A stretch of 64,000 nt of DNA from Saccopteryx bilineata (Eukaryota > Chordata > Mammalia > Chiroptera > Emballonuridae), in contig NC_089496.1 of assembly GCF_036850765.1 (NCBI RefSeq), forward strand, positions 104,677,767 through 104,741,766, in the 5' to 3' direction. The notes beneath the pieces are model-generated. The model saw only the letters and a program-made list of their open reading frames with translations, had not been told where the DNA came from and searched no databases. The translations under genes and the position numbers were made by a program. How positions within the stretch are numbered: position 1 is the first letter of the stretch; each line of letters opens with the position of its first letter. Below, in pieces: positions 35,243 to 47,100 of this stretch.

Positions 35243-36090
35243 GCTTTAAATGCTAGAATTCTCTATTATTTAAGGGAAGAACATAAACAGTTAAATAGCA
35301 AAACAAGATAGTTTATGATTAAAGGCCCTGAGGCCTGGTACAGGATTACCTGCCACAGAAGGTCAGAGAGCACAAGGTCAATGGACTTTAACTTTTAATA
35401 ACAAACAGATGCAAAATTAGTGCTGTAATCTGAAACTCTGCAGCTAAACCCTATTAATTTCCCTCTCCCCCTCAACCAGGATATATTTCTGGAGCTTATC
35501 ATGGAGGTCTCTATAGCAGCAGAGCAGACATCTCCCATTTCCCTTTCTGTTCTAACACCCACTGCTGAGGCCATTCTCTCCCGATGCACTTGACCATCAG
35601 GACGTTAGAGAGAGGCCATAACGTTTACCAGGTGGACCTGGCCAGCCATTGCTAGGCTGCCCGTAGTGGGAAGGTCTTCCTGGGAGGGGCTGGCTGGTGA
35701 AGCTGTGCATGGCCGTGTGTGTCGATCTCTGGCAACATCCCAGAAACAAACCAAAATGACTTGGACTGATCAGCATTTTGCACAGGTTGGGGAGAGCGGC
35801 CTATTCTCTTATACCAGCTCATGTGTCCCATTAGAAATGGATTAAATCATGTAAGTACTGAAATCTTTGGGTAACATTTCCTTTGTGAACTCACCATTAT
35901 AGCTGGGCTTGAGTCCTCACTCTGCGAACTGTGCTGAGTCAGCCAGGCCTGGCCACATCATGGACGGGGCTGACAGACATCTTCCACGGCACTGAGAAAA
36001 ATTATGTGCACAAAGCTTTGTTTCTGAGTTGTAACTTTGTAAATGTTTTCTTTGGTGACTACTGGAACTAAGCCCATGGGTTCGTTTTTC
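35243..36090. other. Intergenic, nothing recognised
   Basis: Unique sequence without gene or clear repeat. Confidence 0.45.
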
Positions 36091-36289
36091 TTTAATGTTT
36101 TTTATTGATTTTATAGAGAGGAAATGAGAGAGGGAGAGAGCGAGACAGGCATCCACCTGTTCTTGTATAGAGAGGAAGGGAGAGAGAGGAACATCAATCT
36201 GTTCCTGTAGGTGCCCTGACCAGGGATCGAAACAGCAACCTCTGTGCTTTGGGGCAATACTCTAACCAACCAGCCTGTCCAGCCAGGGC
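36091..36289 (-). mobile_element. VES-type SINE, minus, with internal duplication
   Basis: TTTATTGATTTTATAGAGAG start and GTCCAGCCAGGGCT end. The segment TATAGAGAGGAA…CTGTTC(T/C)TGTA occurs twice in tandem. Confidence 0.8.
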
Positions 36290-36319
36290 TGATTCACTTA
36301 CTCTATCGATTGAGTGCCT

Positions 36320-36990
36320 GGTGAATAGCATGGGCTCTAGAACCAGTTGCCTAAATTCAAATCCCACCTCTACAAATCATGAGCTTTGTGACACTGAGCA
36401 AGTTACTGGCGTTTCTTAACCTTAATTGCTTCGTCTGTGAAGGGTGAATCATACTAATACCTACCCATAAGGCTGCTTGCTGAGGGACCTGTTCCAGGTT
36501 TGGGTCCTCAGAAAGCAGACTGTGAGACAGAAGTGGGCAAGCAGGGCTTTATGAGGGAATTCTCTTAACAGCAACGCCAGTAAAAGGGAGAGTAGGAAGC
36601 AGGAATGGGCAGAGGGGAAAATTGAGCTGCGATGCAGTTCCACAGAAAGCGACAGCCAACCCCAGAGGGCGCTCTGGAGCTGGGGAAGCACGGGAGCCCT
36701 GATCTCAGTTGGACCTTAAGGGCAGGGCCATTATGACTCTCCATAGGTCAGTCACTGGGATGCAGGTTTCCCTGGAAAGTAAGGGCTTGGCCGAGGTCTT
36801 TCTCTTCAGCTGAGCCAACACCTAACAACAGCTGAGATTCGTCTTCCTGCAGTGCTCACAGCGTCTGGGAAATAAGTCCTTCATTGCTGAAAGGGGATCA
36901 CAGCCTCTACCACAAGGATTAAATGAGATAATCCACATAAAGCCATAACACAGTACATGACATGCAGTAAATGCTTAATAAATGGCAGCC
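36320..36990 (+). repeat. MIR, split
   Basis: 5' part (about 36320-36470: GACACTGAGCAAGTTACTGG) and 3' part (about 36900-36990: GGATTAAATGAGATAATCC, AAATGCTTAATAAATGGC) of one MIR, with about 430 bp of other sequence between. Confidence 0.6.
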
Positions 36991-37747
36991 ATTACAATTG
37001 TTGCTATAACTTATTTGCCAGGCACTGTGCCAGATGCTGGGGACAACACCATGGCGATCAGGGTTCTTCTGTCTTTAAGAAACTCAATGCATAAGCTAAT
37101 CAGACCATCAAACAAGCAATTACAAGGTAGTGCACTTGATAGGGTGGCCCAGGATTTGTATGGGAGCATCTAGAAGGGATACGTGACCCAGATTAGTAAG
37201 AGTGATGCCAATAGGTGATGCCTGGAGGTGAAGAGGAGTCAGCCAGACAAAGGCAGTGGGAGGTGTGGGGGGCGGAGGAGAAGGTAGAGGAGGCAATGTG
37301 TGCAGACAAGAGAAAGCACAGTGTGTGCAGGATACAGCTCAGCAGGCCCAGCACAGTGTGCACCAGGGAGAGGGGAGGAGGATCTTGTGCACACCAGGCC
37401 AAGGAGTGCGGACTTGGATATACAGAAGACAGTGAGGAGCCATTAAAGCATTCTAATCAGAGAAAGGACAAGGCCCGTTTGTGCTTGAAAATGTCACTCA
37501 GCTGCCATGTCAGCAATGGATTGGACCTGGACAAGATTAGAGGCTGTTGCCAGGCCCAGATAAGAGAGAAAGAATAAAGCGACTTGGATAAAGCTGGTAG
37601 CACTAATGGAGGAGAGAGCACAGTGTCAAGAAATATTGAGGAAGTGGAGTCTACAGACCTGATGATTGGATGGTAAGAGAAAAAGGAACATCCAGGGTCA
37701 TGTTTAAGCTTCTGATCTGGAAAAATGAACTCCAGATGTCTGATGCC
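36991..37747. other. Intergenic, diverged repeat only
   Basis: TGCCAGGCACTGTGCCAG near 37015 looks like an old interspersed repeat. No gene. Confidence 0.45.
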
Positions 37748-38110
37748 TTAGTCTATGGAGCTGCTGTAACAATACCATAGACTGGGTGGCTTAGAAACAT
37801 CAGAAATGCATTTCTCACAGTTCTGGAGGTTGGGAAGTTCAAGATCAAGGCAACAGCAGATTCAGTGTCTGCTGGATCCCCGCATCCCAGTTCATAGATG
37901 GCTGCCTCCTTGCTCTGTCCTAACATGGTGGAAGGGGTAAGAGAACTCTCTGAGGTTGTGTTTTTTTTTTAATATCGACACTACTCCCATTTGTGAGGGT
38001 TCTGCCTAATTACCTACTAAATAAAGGTCCCTCCTCTAAATAGCATCATGTTGGGAAATAGGTTTCAACATATGAATTTTGAAGGGACACAAACATGCAG
38101 TCTATATAGC
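37748..38110 (-). repeat. MaLR-type LTR fragment, reverse orientation
   Basis: CTTAGTCTATGGAGCTGCTG, CCATAGACTGGGTGGCTTAG, AAATGCATTTCTCACAG, CAACATATGAATTTTGAAGG, GGACACAAACATGCAGTC; same repeat as at 24870-25193. Confidence 0.6.
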
Positions 38111-38369
38111 ACCTGGGGAACAAGTGTCCTAAGAACTAGAGAGAAAAAAAACACTAAAAATAGACATATTCCTCCTTATTCAGCATGGCTCAATGGAGCT
38201 TCCTCCAGCCAACTCTTGGAGGCTTATGGCTACATGGTAGAAAAACCCATTTGAAGTTACTGGGAGAGTACAGCTTTCAGAAGCAGCTCTATTAATCCCA
38301 GAGGAAAACCGGTTACCTCCCTGCTTTTGTCTAGGTAGAAAAAGAAAAATCCCAGCAAAGAATGCTCTC

Positions 38370-38740
38370 AGGCCTTGGCCAGTTGGCTCAGTGGTAGAGC
38401 ATTGGCCCGGCGTGTGGAAGTCCCGGGTTCGATTCCCAGTCAGGGCACACAGGAGAAGCGCCCATCTGCTTCTCCACCCTTCCCCCTCTCCTTTCTCTCT
38501 GTCTCTCTTCCCCTCCTGCAGCCACAGCTCCATTGGAGCAAAGTTGGCCCGGGCACTGAGGATGCTCCATGGCCTCCGCCTCAGGCGCCGGAATGGCTCC
38601 AGCTGCTGCAACGGAGCAACACCCCAGATGGGCAGAGCATCGCCCCTTGGTGGGCATGTGGGTGGATCCCGGTCTGGCACTTGTGGGAGTCTGATTGCCT
38701 CCCCACTTCTAACTTAGAAATATAAAAAATACATAAAAAA
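38370..38740 (+). mobile_element. Long VES-type SINE, plus
   Basis: GGCCTTGGCCAGTTGGCTCA head, CGGGTTCGATTCCCAGTC; duplication AAGAATGCTCTC at 38358-38369 and 38742-38753 approximately. Confidence 0.92.
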
Positions 38741-38762
38741 AAAGAATGCTCTCGGTGTTTAA

Positions 38763-38921
38763 TTTTTTTTTTAAGTTTTTCTTTATTCATTTGAGAGAGA
38801 GGGAAATGTCAATTTGTTGTTCCACTTACTTATGCACTCATTAGTTAATTCTTGTATGGAACCCACAACCTTGGTATATCAGAACGACACTCTAACCAAC
38901 TGAGCTACCTGGCGATGGCTT
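38763..38921 (-). mobile_element. VES-type SINE, minus
   Basis: TTTATTCATTTGAGAGAG, GTTGTTCCACTTACTTATGC, ending GAGCTACCTGGCGATGGC; flanks GCTCTCGGTGTTTA / GCTCTTAGTGTTTA, so it entered the target-site copy left by the neighbouring SINE. Confidence 0.85.
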
Positions 38922-39441
38922 TGCTCTTAGTGTTTAAACTGTAGCTGTAGTGGAAATCAAATCAAGCAAAGGAAGAAGATATAAATGCTCACTTTGGATT
39001 CAATCCAAAACATCAATTTGTTGTTTTGTTAAACAATATTTATTGAATATGGACTCTGCACTCAACCTGTTCTCAGGGCTTTCAGCATAAGAAAGAATAA
39101 GATAGAAACTGACCAGTGAATTTGAAGGTCCACTTCCTTCAGTAGTAATACTTCTTATGGATTAGTGCACTGGCACTTAGGTTTGTAAATCAGTCTCTTG
39201 TATGTTTGGTGATCTGAGTCAGTTGCTGGGGGCTTATTCAACTCTGTGTTTTTGCAAAATTGAATTTTTGGACTTCAGAACTGATGAGTATACCTACATA
39301 AGTGGGATTCATGCCATGGGAAATGATCAGCAGGCCTCTAGCATTTTCTCCAAAGGAGTAATTTAGGGCTAGAGGAGACAGGAAGTGGTATCTCTGAGAG
39401 TTCCAGGGTAGTCTCTGAATTTCAGTTGAAAAATTGGGCTC
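38922..39441. other. Intergenic, nothing recognised
   Basis: Unique AT-rich sequence. Confidence 0.45.
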
Positions 39442-39822
39442 GCCTGACCAGGCACAGTGAATAGAGCATAGGACTGGGACACGGTACACCCAGGTTCGAA
39501 ACCCGGAGGTCACCGGCTTGAGCACGGGCTCACCAGCTTAAGCTTGGGGTTGCTGGCTTGAGCGTGGGATCATAGAAATGACCCCATGGTTGCTAGCTTG
39601 AGCCCAAAGGTCACTGGCTTGAGCCCAAGGTTGCTGGTTTGAGTAAGGGGTCACTTGCTCTGCTGGAAGGAACCCCCCTCCTTCTCGTCAAGGCACAAAT
39701 GAGAAAGCAATCAGTGAACAACTAAGGTGCCACAATGAAGAATTGATGCTTCTCATCTTTCCCTTCCTGTCTGTCCCTATCTGTCCTTCTTTATGATTCT
39801 CTCTGTCAAAAAAAAAGAAAAA
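39442..39822 (+). mobile_element. Rhin-1-type SINE, plus (long subtype)
   Basis: GCCTGACCAGGCACAGTG head (with a small deletion), GGTTCGAAACCCGGAGGTC, several CTGGCTTGAGC sub-repeats, poly(A) with G interruptions; flanks GAAAAATTGGGCTC / GAAAATGGGGCCC. Confidence 0.88.
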
Positions 39823-40675
39823 GAAAATGGGGCCCAATATCAGTCCAAGGCAACTTCTCAAAATGTTTCTGAGGAAGGGAATGAGTTTGCATGCCTAAGG
39901 ATCTAAAATGGAACCTCCCAAACATTCAACCTTTGGTGGTACATTCTCGAGGAAGAGGATGCTTGGTTGAGGTTACAAGTGCAATCACCATTGTATCAAC
40001 CAAACAAGAATTTTTCATTTCAATTTAGACCTTACTTCCCAAATGGAGGTCAGGATTTAAGATAGCAAGAACCAATTTCTACCATAAAAAGGACCAAAAC
40101 CCAAAAGAACGTGATTTTTCTTACAGTTGCTTGCTGCAATGATAGTTTCTATATTTGAGATTCAAGGTTCAGGAGTGTAAAACCACGCGCTGATGCAATC
40201 TTGCATCCTCTTTAGGTTTCAAAGGAAAGGCAGGTGAATTTCCATTCGCACTTCCATTTTCTCCCTGGCTTCCTTAGTGTCAAGATCAGCATCCCAGGGC
40301 CCGTAAGAAAAAAGAAAGAGAAAGTGATGAAAACAAAACTGAGAGCCGCCAGTGTCCCGAGTATCTGTGGAAGAGGGCGCAAAGCGGGTAGGGGGCCAGC
40401 CAGACTCGAGTTTAAGACCAGGCTAACGATGACTTTGTTTTTATACGAGGAGCCGCGGCAGGCGCCCCGCGCGGCGCGGACTCCAGTTCCAGGAACTCTT
40501 GGGAATCCAAGAAGAGGGAGCGATGGTGAAAGCGGAAAGCGGGCCGCGGGCGCACACACGACACCCCCAGCCGCGGCAGACCGGCGGGCGCACCGCCGCC
40601 CACCCCGGTCTGTCCGCGAGGGGGGAGGGGTGGTCGGGCCGAGGCCCCGCCCCGCCGGGCCACGATTATAGCCGA

Positions 40676-40682
40676 TGACTCA
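40676..40682. promoter_or_regulatory. BAG3: AP-1 consensus in BAG3 promoter
   Basis: Exact TGACTCA about 350 bp upstream of the BAG3 start codon. Confidence 0.65.
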
Positions 40683-40736
40683 GGGCGGAACTCCGCTTCC
40701 AACCCGCGCCGCCGCCAACTTCTCTGGATGGGACCA

Positions 40737-40818
40737 GAAGTTTCTAGCCGGCCAGTTGCTACCTCCCTTTATCTCCTCCTTCCCCTTTGGCAGCGGGGAG
40801 GCTATTTCCAGACACTTC
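40737..40818. promoter_or_regulatory. BAG3: Heat-shock-element-like motifs in BAG3 promoter
   Basis: Two candidate HSF1 sites. One is AGAAGTTTCTAG (40736-40747), an inverted GAA/TTC pair. The other is TTCCAGACACTTC (40806-40818), a three-unit TTC-nn-GAn-nn-TTC with one mismatch. BAG3 is a known HSF1 target induced by heat and proteotoxic stress, so HSEs are expected here. Occupancy cannot be judged from sequence. Confidence 0.6.
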
Positions 40819-41031
40819 CACCCCTCCTGGGCCACGTCACCCCCTCCTTTAATTCATAAAGGTGCCCGGCGCCGGCTTCCCGGACACGTCGGCGGCGCGC
40901 ACGGTTCTTGCTCCGGCCGCGGCCTGCGAGCGACTCGGCGCCTGGAGGCCCCGCACCCCGCGCCCGGAGACTCGGTACCCCGCGACCCCGCACCCGGCGG
41001 TCCCCCCCCTCTGGGCCGACCCCGACCCAGC

Positions 41032-41199
41032 ATGAGCGCTGCCACCCACTCGCCCATGGTGCAGACGGCGTCCGGGGACCCCCTTCCCCCTGGCTGGGAA
41101 ATCAAGATCGACCCGCAGACCGGCTGGCCCTTCTTCGTGGATCACAACAGCCGCACCACGACGTGGAACGACCCGCGCGTGGCCCCGGAGGGCCCCAAG
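41032..41199 (+). CDS. BAG3: BAG3 exon 1 coding part (WW domain)
   Basis: 56 codons, [15 protein letters not shown] onward, ending GPK before donor GTGAGC (41200). It encodes nearly the whole WW domain ([20 protein letters not shown]), which binds PPxY partners such as SYNPO2. The human segment between ASG and DPLPPGW is four residues longer. The reading frame is open upstream to 40675 with no stop, so the start rests on homology and context. Confidence 0.96.
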
Positions 41200-44100
41200 G
41201 TGAGCCGGTCTCCCCCGCTCGACGGCGCACGGCGGGGCAGGCCCGGGCTGCGGGGACGCGCGGCGCCCCAGCCCCCGATGTCGGTGATGGTCCCCGGGGG
41301 CGCAGGAACCCCGCCCGGCCCCAGCTCCGGGGGGTCGGCCGGCTGCGCTCCCACGAGCCTCCTCCCCGGCCCGCCCTTGGCCAGTGTAGGGGCGAGGGGA
41401 GCATTCGGAGGGGACCGTCCTCCTTGTGCCGCCGGGAGGTTCAGGGGCGGCCCGGGCATAGGTCCCGTCCACCGGCGCGACTTGAGAGGCTGACGGCGAG
41501 GTGGCTGGAGCTGGCCTGGGCTCCGCGAGGGACGGCCGGCCTGGTCAGCACCCGAGGCGCAGGCCAGGCCCGGCGCCGCCCAGCCTCCCGGAGGGGCGAT
41601 CGTGGTTTCACTCGGCGGAGCGTGCTTGGGCCGGCGCCAGGGGCCGTTCACAGCCGGGGGTGGTTCGGGCTCACCTCCTGCCGTCCCTCGGCTCGATTCA
41701 GGGTCCACTCTCCGGTCTCAGGCACAGTGACTCAGGAAACTGGTGTAAATGCATTACCCCCCCCCCATATATGAAATTAAAATTGTATTGTTTTCACTGG
41801 AAATCTGTTTTCGTGTGACTTGTTAAAAACCAGTTTCTCTTCTGGGCGATTTCTGAAATAAAGATGGGAGGGAGACTGTCTTATAGTTGGCCGTCGCTTG
41901 ACGACATTGCCTCACACTGGCGAGAAGGAAATTTTTTTAAAATGGCATACTTTCCCTTCCTTGTTATGGAATTAAAACGTCTAGACTTGTTTCTAATACG
42001 CAAATAACTGAGTACTAATACTTCTGTGAAGACAGCAGAAGGATGCTTCATTCATATATGTATATTCAAAGATGTATACTTAATCCTTAGGAGCATGAAT
42101 ATTTGAAAATAAAAATTTGAAATGAGTCTGCTAATTTTAAAAATTATAACTAATTGTACAATTACTGCAATTTTCTATAAATTTGAGCTTTTTCAAAAGA
42201 AAATATCTTAGAGAACAGTAACCGTTAACGCTGTCTGGGCAAAATGAAAACAAAAGTTGTGAAGAACTATTAAGTTATTTTGAGGATGTAAAAATCCACA
42301 GAATTAACAATGCTTTAAAAATTATGTTAGAAGAAATACTTATATTGTTCAGTTTGATTTTGTGAACTTACTTTCTTTAAAATATTGGTCAAACTCTGGT
42401 GCCCATAGTGAGACATTGAACATTCAGCAACTTACATTTAGAAGAAATTAATTGTATATTTATTTCTGAAAATTAGTCCAAGCAACTGTAATTAGTACAA
42501 GAGGCATAATTATACATTTGTGTGTATGCGTGTTTTGTCTGTTCAGCCCATTATTGTGTGAAACTAATGCTCATTTCAAACCAGCCCTGTTACTGCAGTC
42601 TTTGGGGACTAGGTCTTTAGTGTGGTTTTGAGGTTTTCTTCCTATGGAGACCCGGGCAGTTAGAATCTGCTGGCACCTTTCTTGTGAGTGAAGGTCAAGT
42701 CTGAACATATCCGCTGGTAATGCGGTTTCAGACCCAGATTGCTAACTCTTTTTTTTTCCCCAATACAAAACTCACCCAGCAAGTTGAGATTTTTGTGCAT
42801 TCATCCAGTGGATGGGCTAGGCTGTGGTTTTATAAAGCTTTTTAAGGGTGGAAAAAAACAGCTTGAAATACTATTATTCTCAACACATAGACGATAAGAG
42901 CTAATAAATTAGAAGCCAGACGCTGAAAAAGTTTATTTGAAAATTCAAGTCAGAATGTTAAAGTTGAAAGATTCTTAGAGATCTTTTAGCTCAGCCTGTT
43001 TATTATACTGAGAAACTCAGAATATGTGTGTGTTTTCAAAGGTCACTCAACTGTTACCAAACAGAGAACCACACCAGAAAGTTCTAAGAAGAGGCATTGT
43101 GTGTATTCAGAAGGAGGTAGAAGTATCTTGAATTTTTATGAAACTGTGGAGTGTGCAGGCTAGAATACTTGATAATTTTTGTGTCCTTCTGACCACCAAG
43201 TATTGGGTGGCTGATATCTCTGCTGTGATTACTTGGATGATGACAGCTGGTTGTAATCAACTCAAGAAAAGAGTGTCTTACCAAATTAATTTCTTGAGAT
43301 TTGTCAGCATGGCATCAACACATAAGGTGAAAACTAACTTTTGGTTCATTATCTCGTTGGGCTTCATTGCTTTCAAACCTGTGCTTTGATACATTGTACA
43401 CATTACATCTGGGTGACTGATTCAGTTTCACTTTTATGAATTACACTCTATCCCAGACTGAATGTAGTGGAAAGTCCTTTACTGTTACTTTATATTAGAA
43501 ATTGGTTTCTTAATGCATGATGAGAAAAGGGCCCTGGCACAAAACAAAGGGCTGTTTTGGGACAACTGAGCTAATAGGACTGAAGCATCTTTATCTTCAA
43601 GAGGAGGTGCTGTCAGTCAATAAAGAGCTATTCACTAAGCAGAAATAACAGAGAGAGCCCTCTTTGGGGGGAAGACAGCTCCCATGTGTTTACAGTGTAA
43701 CCATGTTGGTAAAGGAAGGGCTTTCATTTGGCCTTCTACTCTGTCTTCTCAGATTGGTCTCTCACGTTCCCCTGAGGTGCTTAGAGTGATCCTTGATCCC
43801 CATTATTACAGAGGGGGCAAGGGAAAGCAACTGTCTCACACTTCCTTCAGTGCAGAGGCAGGACAGCTGGAGGCAAAGACAGACGTGGGCTTCATCCAGC
43901 TCCACCGAGTGACCCTCCCTACCTTCAGTCTTCCTGGATATCGATTTTCTGCACACGTGGGCTTCCCACTCATCTCCTGGCCAGTTCATACCAGTCCAGA
44001 CTCCTCCCCTGGCGGAGAGGTCAGTGTTGGCTTTGGAGTCAGGAGAGCACAGCCCCTTGCAATCCCTCCTCTGGGTCTCCCCACTGAAGAAACAGGCCAG

Positions 44101-47100
44101 CTCCTTGGCAGGATGTCACTGTATTGACTGTATTGCTTGTCACCAAGCCCTCTTGGCCCGGAAAAGACCCTGCTCCCTTCCCCAGCAGGTTTTTCCAGCT
44201 CCCCAGATCTCGGAGGTCACCAGCACAGATTCCAAGCTGGGCAATCTTCAAGGAAGCCTTTTTTTAAAAAAACTTTTTTTAGATTTAGAAATAAAATGTA
44301 ATGGGGTGACATTGATTAATAAAAGTACATAGATTTCAGGTGACCATCTCTATAACATTTGAAGTGTTGATTGTGTTGTGTGCCCATCACCCAAAGTCAG
44401 ATCATTTTCCATCACCATCCATTTGTTCCTCATTACCTTCCCCCTTCCCGGGCAGAAACCACTTCATTTTTATCTACGTCCATGAGTCTTCTTTATACCC
44501 CACCTACGTGGAGCATATATTTGTCCCTCTGTACAAGGGAAGCCTTTTAAGAACACAGATTGCCAGCTGTGTCACCCCCTGCCCCAGCCGCACCCCATGA
44601 CGAATTCTAATCAGTCATGGTAGAACCGAGAAATATGTAACTTAAGAAAGCTTCCCTGATGATTCTTGACTCTGCCAGACTTGCATTTGGGAGCCACTGA
44701 GTGGCAGTGATCTCGTTTGAGGGGGTGGAGGGGTGGCAGACTGTGACTTAGTGTACAGTGCGCCTGCGTGTAGGCCTGGGAATCCGTCACAGGGCACCTG
44801 CTTACCATCTGACTTGCAGAGGCTTTGTCCTAGCTTCCATTTTCCTTCTTGGTGAAATCCCCAGTGCTCGGCTTCTGGGAATGTAACTGATGGGTGGTGT
44901 GGGAAAGGGCGGGGCCTGGTGGGGTGGCAGAGCCAGGTGTGGAGAAGCCCAGACCCAGGGAGGTCCGGAGACCCTCCTACGCCCCAGGAGGAAAGCAAGC
45001 CAGTGTTTCCTTCCTGTCTTGCCCTCCCAGCAGAAGTTTGCAATAATAATATGACAGCAAATATACTCAGCCCTGTGAGAGAGAGGTAGGGACAGCCTTT
45101 CCAAGGAAAGGGGGAATGTTTTGAGTCACGATTGAAGTGAAGACACCCATTGATTCTGCTTCAGGCTCAGCAGAGCCTCCTGATTTTTCTTGAAGATGAG
45201 ATCATTTTGCCTTTTGCAGATCGATTACAAGTTCTAGTGCATCTTAGAGGGATCAGAGAAGTCGGAAGCGAGTGGCCACTCTCTCCTTTGTATTTCTAGC
45301 AAGTCGCAGCTCCCGAGGACACATTCCTTTGTGACTGATGAACAGTTTGTTGGGGTGGACAGAGTGTGGCCAGAGGTCCAGCTCAACCAGGGCCTTCATT
45401 TTCCCCTCTAAGAACAGTCGGGGTTTGGCTTATGCAAGGACTGAACATAATTTGTCCCTGTTTCATTGAGTAGCTTTGCCCTTTATGAGGGTAGAGTTGG
45501 TACACAGCAACTGTCGCGGCGTTTGACGTTAACCAGGGCCTGGGCGGCTTAGCTGCTTGATGCTGCTGGGTTTGGTGGTGAGTCAGAATACTTCATACCA
45601 CCCATGAGGCCTGATTAGCATTGTCCTCCTTTCTTGAATGACACACGGTTGCCTTATATAAACCACTCTACATGCTTGTTATTTCCTATTGATGTTTTAA
45701 GATGATCTGATGTTTATCATCAAAAATAGGAATCCAGGAAAAAAATAATAGGAAACCAGGCTAATCCAAACCTACACTTTCTCCTTCACATTTTTTGCTG
45801 GTTTAACATTGCTCTTAAATATTGATGACACCTTACGGAGAAAAACTGGGAACGGAAGACAAAGGCCTTTCTTGGCAGGAACCTCTGAGGCCCCTCTAGT
45901 GTTGATAACCCCAGAGAAACCTCTGTCCTACCTGCCTGGAATTCTCTGCCGCGCCTCCTGAATCAGGTCTGCAGCCCGGGACCCTCCTGTTCCTCAGCTC
46001 TCAGCCTCACTGCTGGAGTTCTGGAGCTCAGCTCCAGGTCCCTGCCTTGGGCAGATGTGGAAGTGGGTCCCACCCCCACCCCCAGCCTTGGCATTGTGAG
46101 ACCCTGTGAGAAATCTGAGGCCAGCCAGTCTTCACGTATTTCTGTGGAGATTTCTTGGGGGGAGGGGCTTGGCAGCTATTCAGGAAGCCAGGCAGCCTGC
46201 AGAGCTTAATCAGAGTTTCTTTAGGAAGGAATGAACCCGGTATATTTTTTGTGTGTCAGCGTATTTATACATATGTGCCAGACCCTGGTGTGTGCTTTTC
46301 CAAAACTTATGTCTTTAAATCCTCCAAGCAGCTCTCTAAAATAGAAACATTCAGGTGCATCTTCTCCACGAGAAAACAGACTGGGGGGGGGGGGTGTCAG
46401 CTGTGACAAAACAGAAAGGCTGTTGTGGCCAGAATTTACCCTCACCCGGCAGGCCAACAGGGGTGACAGGCAGACTTGCCCCTAGCGGGCCTTCTCAAAA
46501 GTCCTTCACATTGAGAACTTGCCCGGCGTGGTCCCAGTAATCAGCAGCCTAGGTGCATGTCTGGACAGCTGATGAGAAGTGTTGGCTCATCTGCTGAGCC
46601 TGGGTCTGAGCCTGGAGATGGGTCTGAGTCTTCACTCCCTCCTTCATCCCATCCGAAATTGACTGCGTGCCTGCGCTCTGCAAGCCATGGTGCTGAGTGC
46701 TGTGTAGAGGACCGTGCTGCCCCTTCGATGCCATTCTCCACGAAGCATTTCCTACACCGCTGGTTAGGAGGCAGGCTGTCCCTGCCCTGTCCCCACATTA
46801 ATTTGAATCTTTCCTCCAAAAGGCAGCACTTTCTGCTTGGCCTGGGGGGTCACATGTCTGTGGGCTGACAGCTCCAGAGGCAGAGCCTGCATCTGTTTTA
46901 TCTTTCTGCCTCTTGGTGCCTGGCAGGGTCGACAAGCTGGGCAAAAATTAAATGATTCTATACGAAGAAGAGTAAGACATGGGCCTGGGCTCCAGAGTGG
47001 GCTGGCTGATTAAAGAAAAGAGGCCCTTAACCGAAAAGCAGACCATGTGTGTCACAGGATGCCTTCTGTTGCTTCCCAAGCACTGTAGTGTTGTCCTGAG

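Larger units (their letters stand above)
40380..41700. promoter_or_regulatory. BAG3: CpG island of BAG3
   Basis: GC- and CpG-dense block covers the BAG3 promoter, exon 1 and the start of intron 1. GC-box-like CCCCGCCCCGCC lies at about 40645-40658. It is surrounded by AT-rich DNA on both sides, so the borders are fairly sharp. Confidence 0.85.

Noticed and set aside
10668..38740. tRNA-like sequences with A and B boxes (for example at 10668, 34260, 38370)
   Set aside because: They are heads of VES/Rhin-1 SINEs with long non-tRNA bodies, A-rich tails and target duplications; no anticodon arm that would fold as a functional tRNA.
40849..41774. Long open frames on both strands over BAG3 exon 1
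   Set aside because: They are shadows of CpG-rich sequence; only the frame with the WW domain continues into spliced exons.
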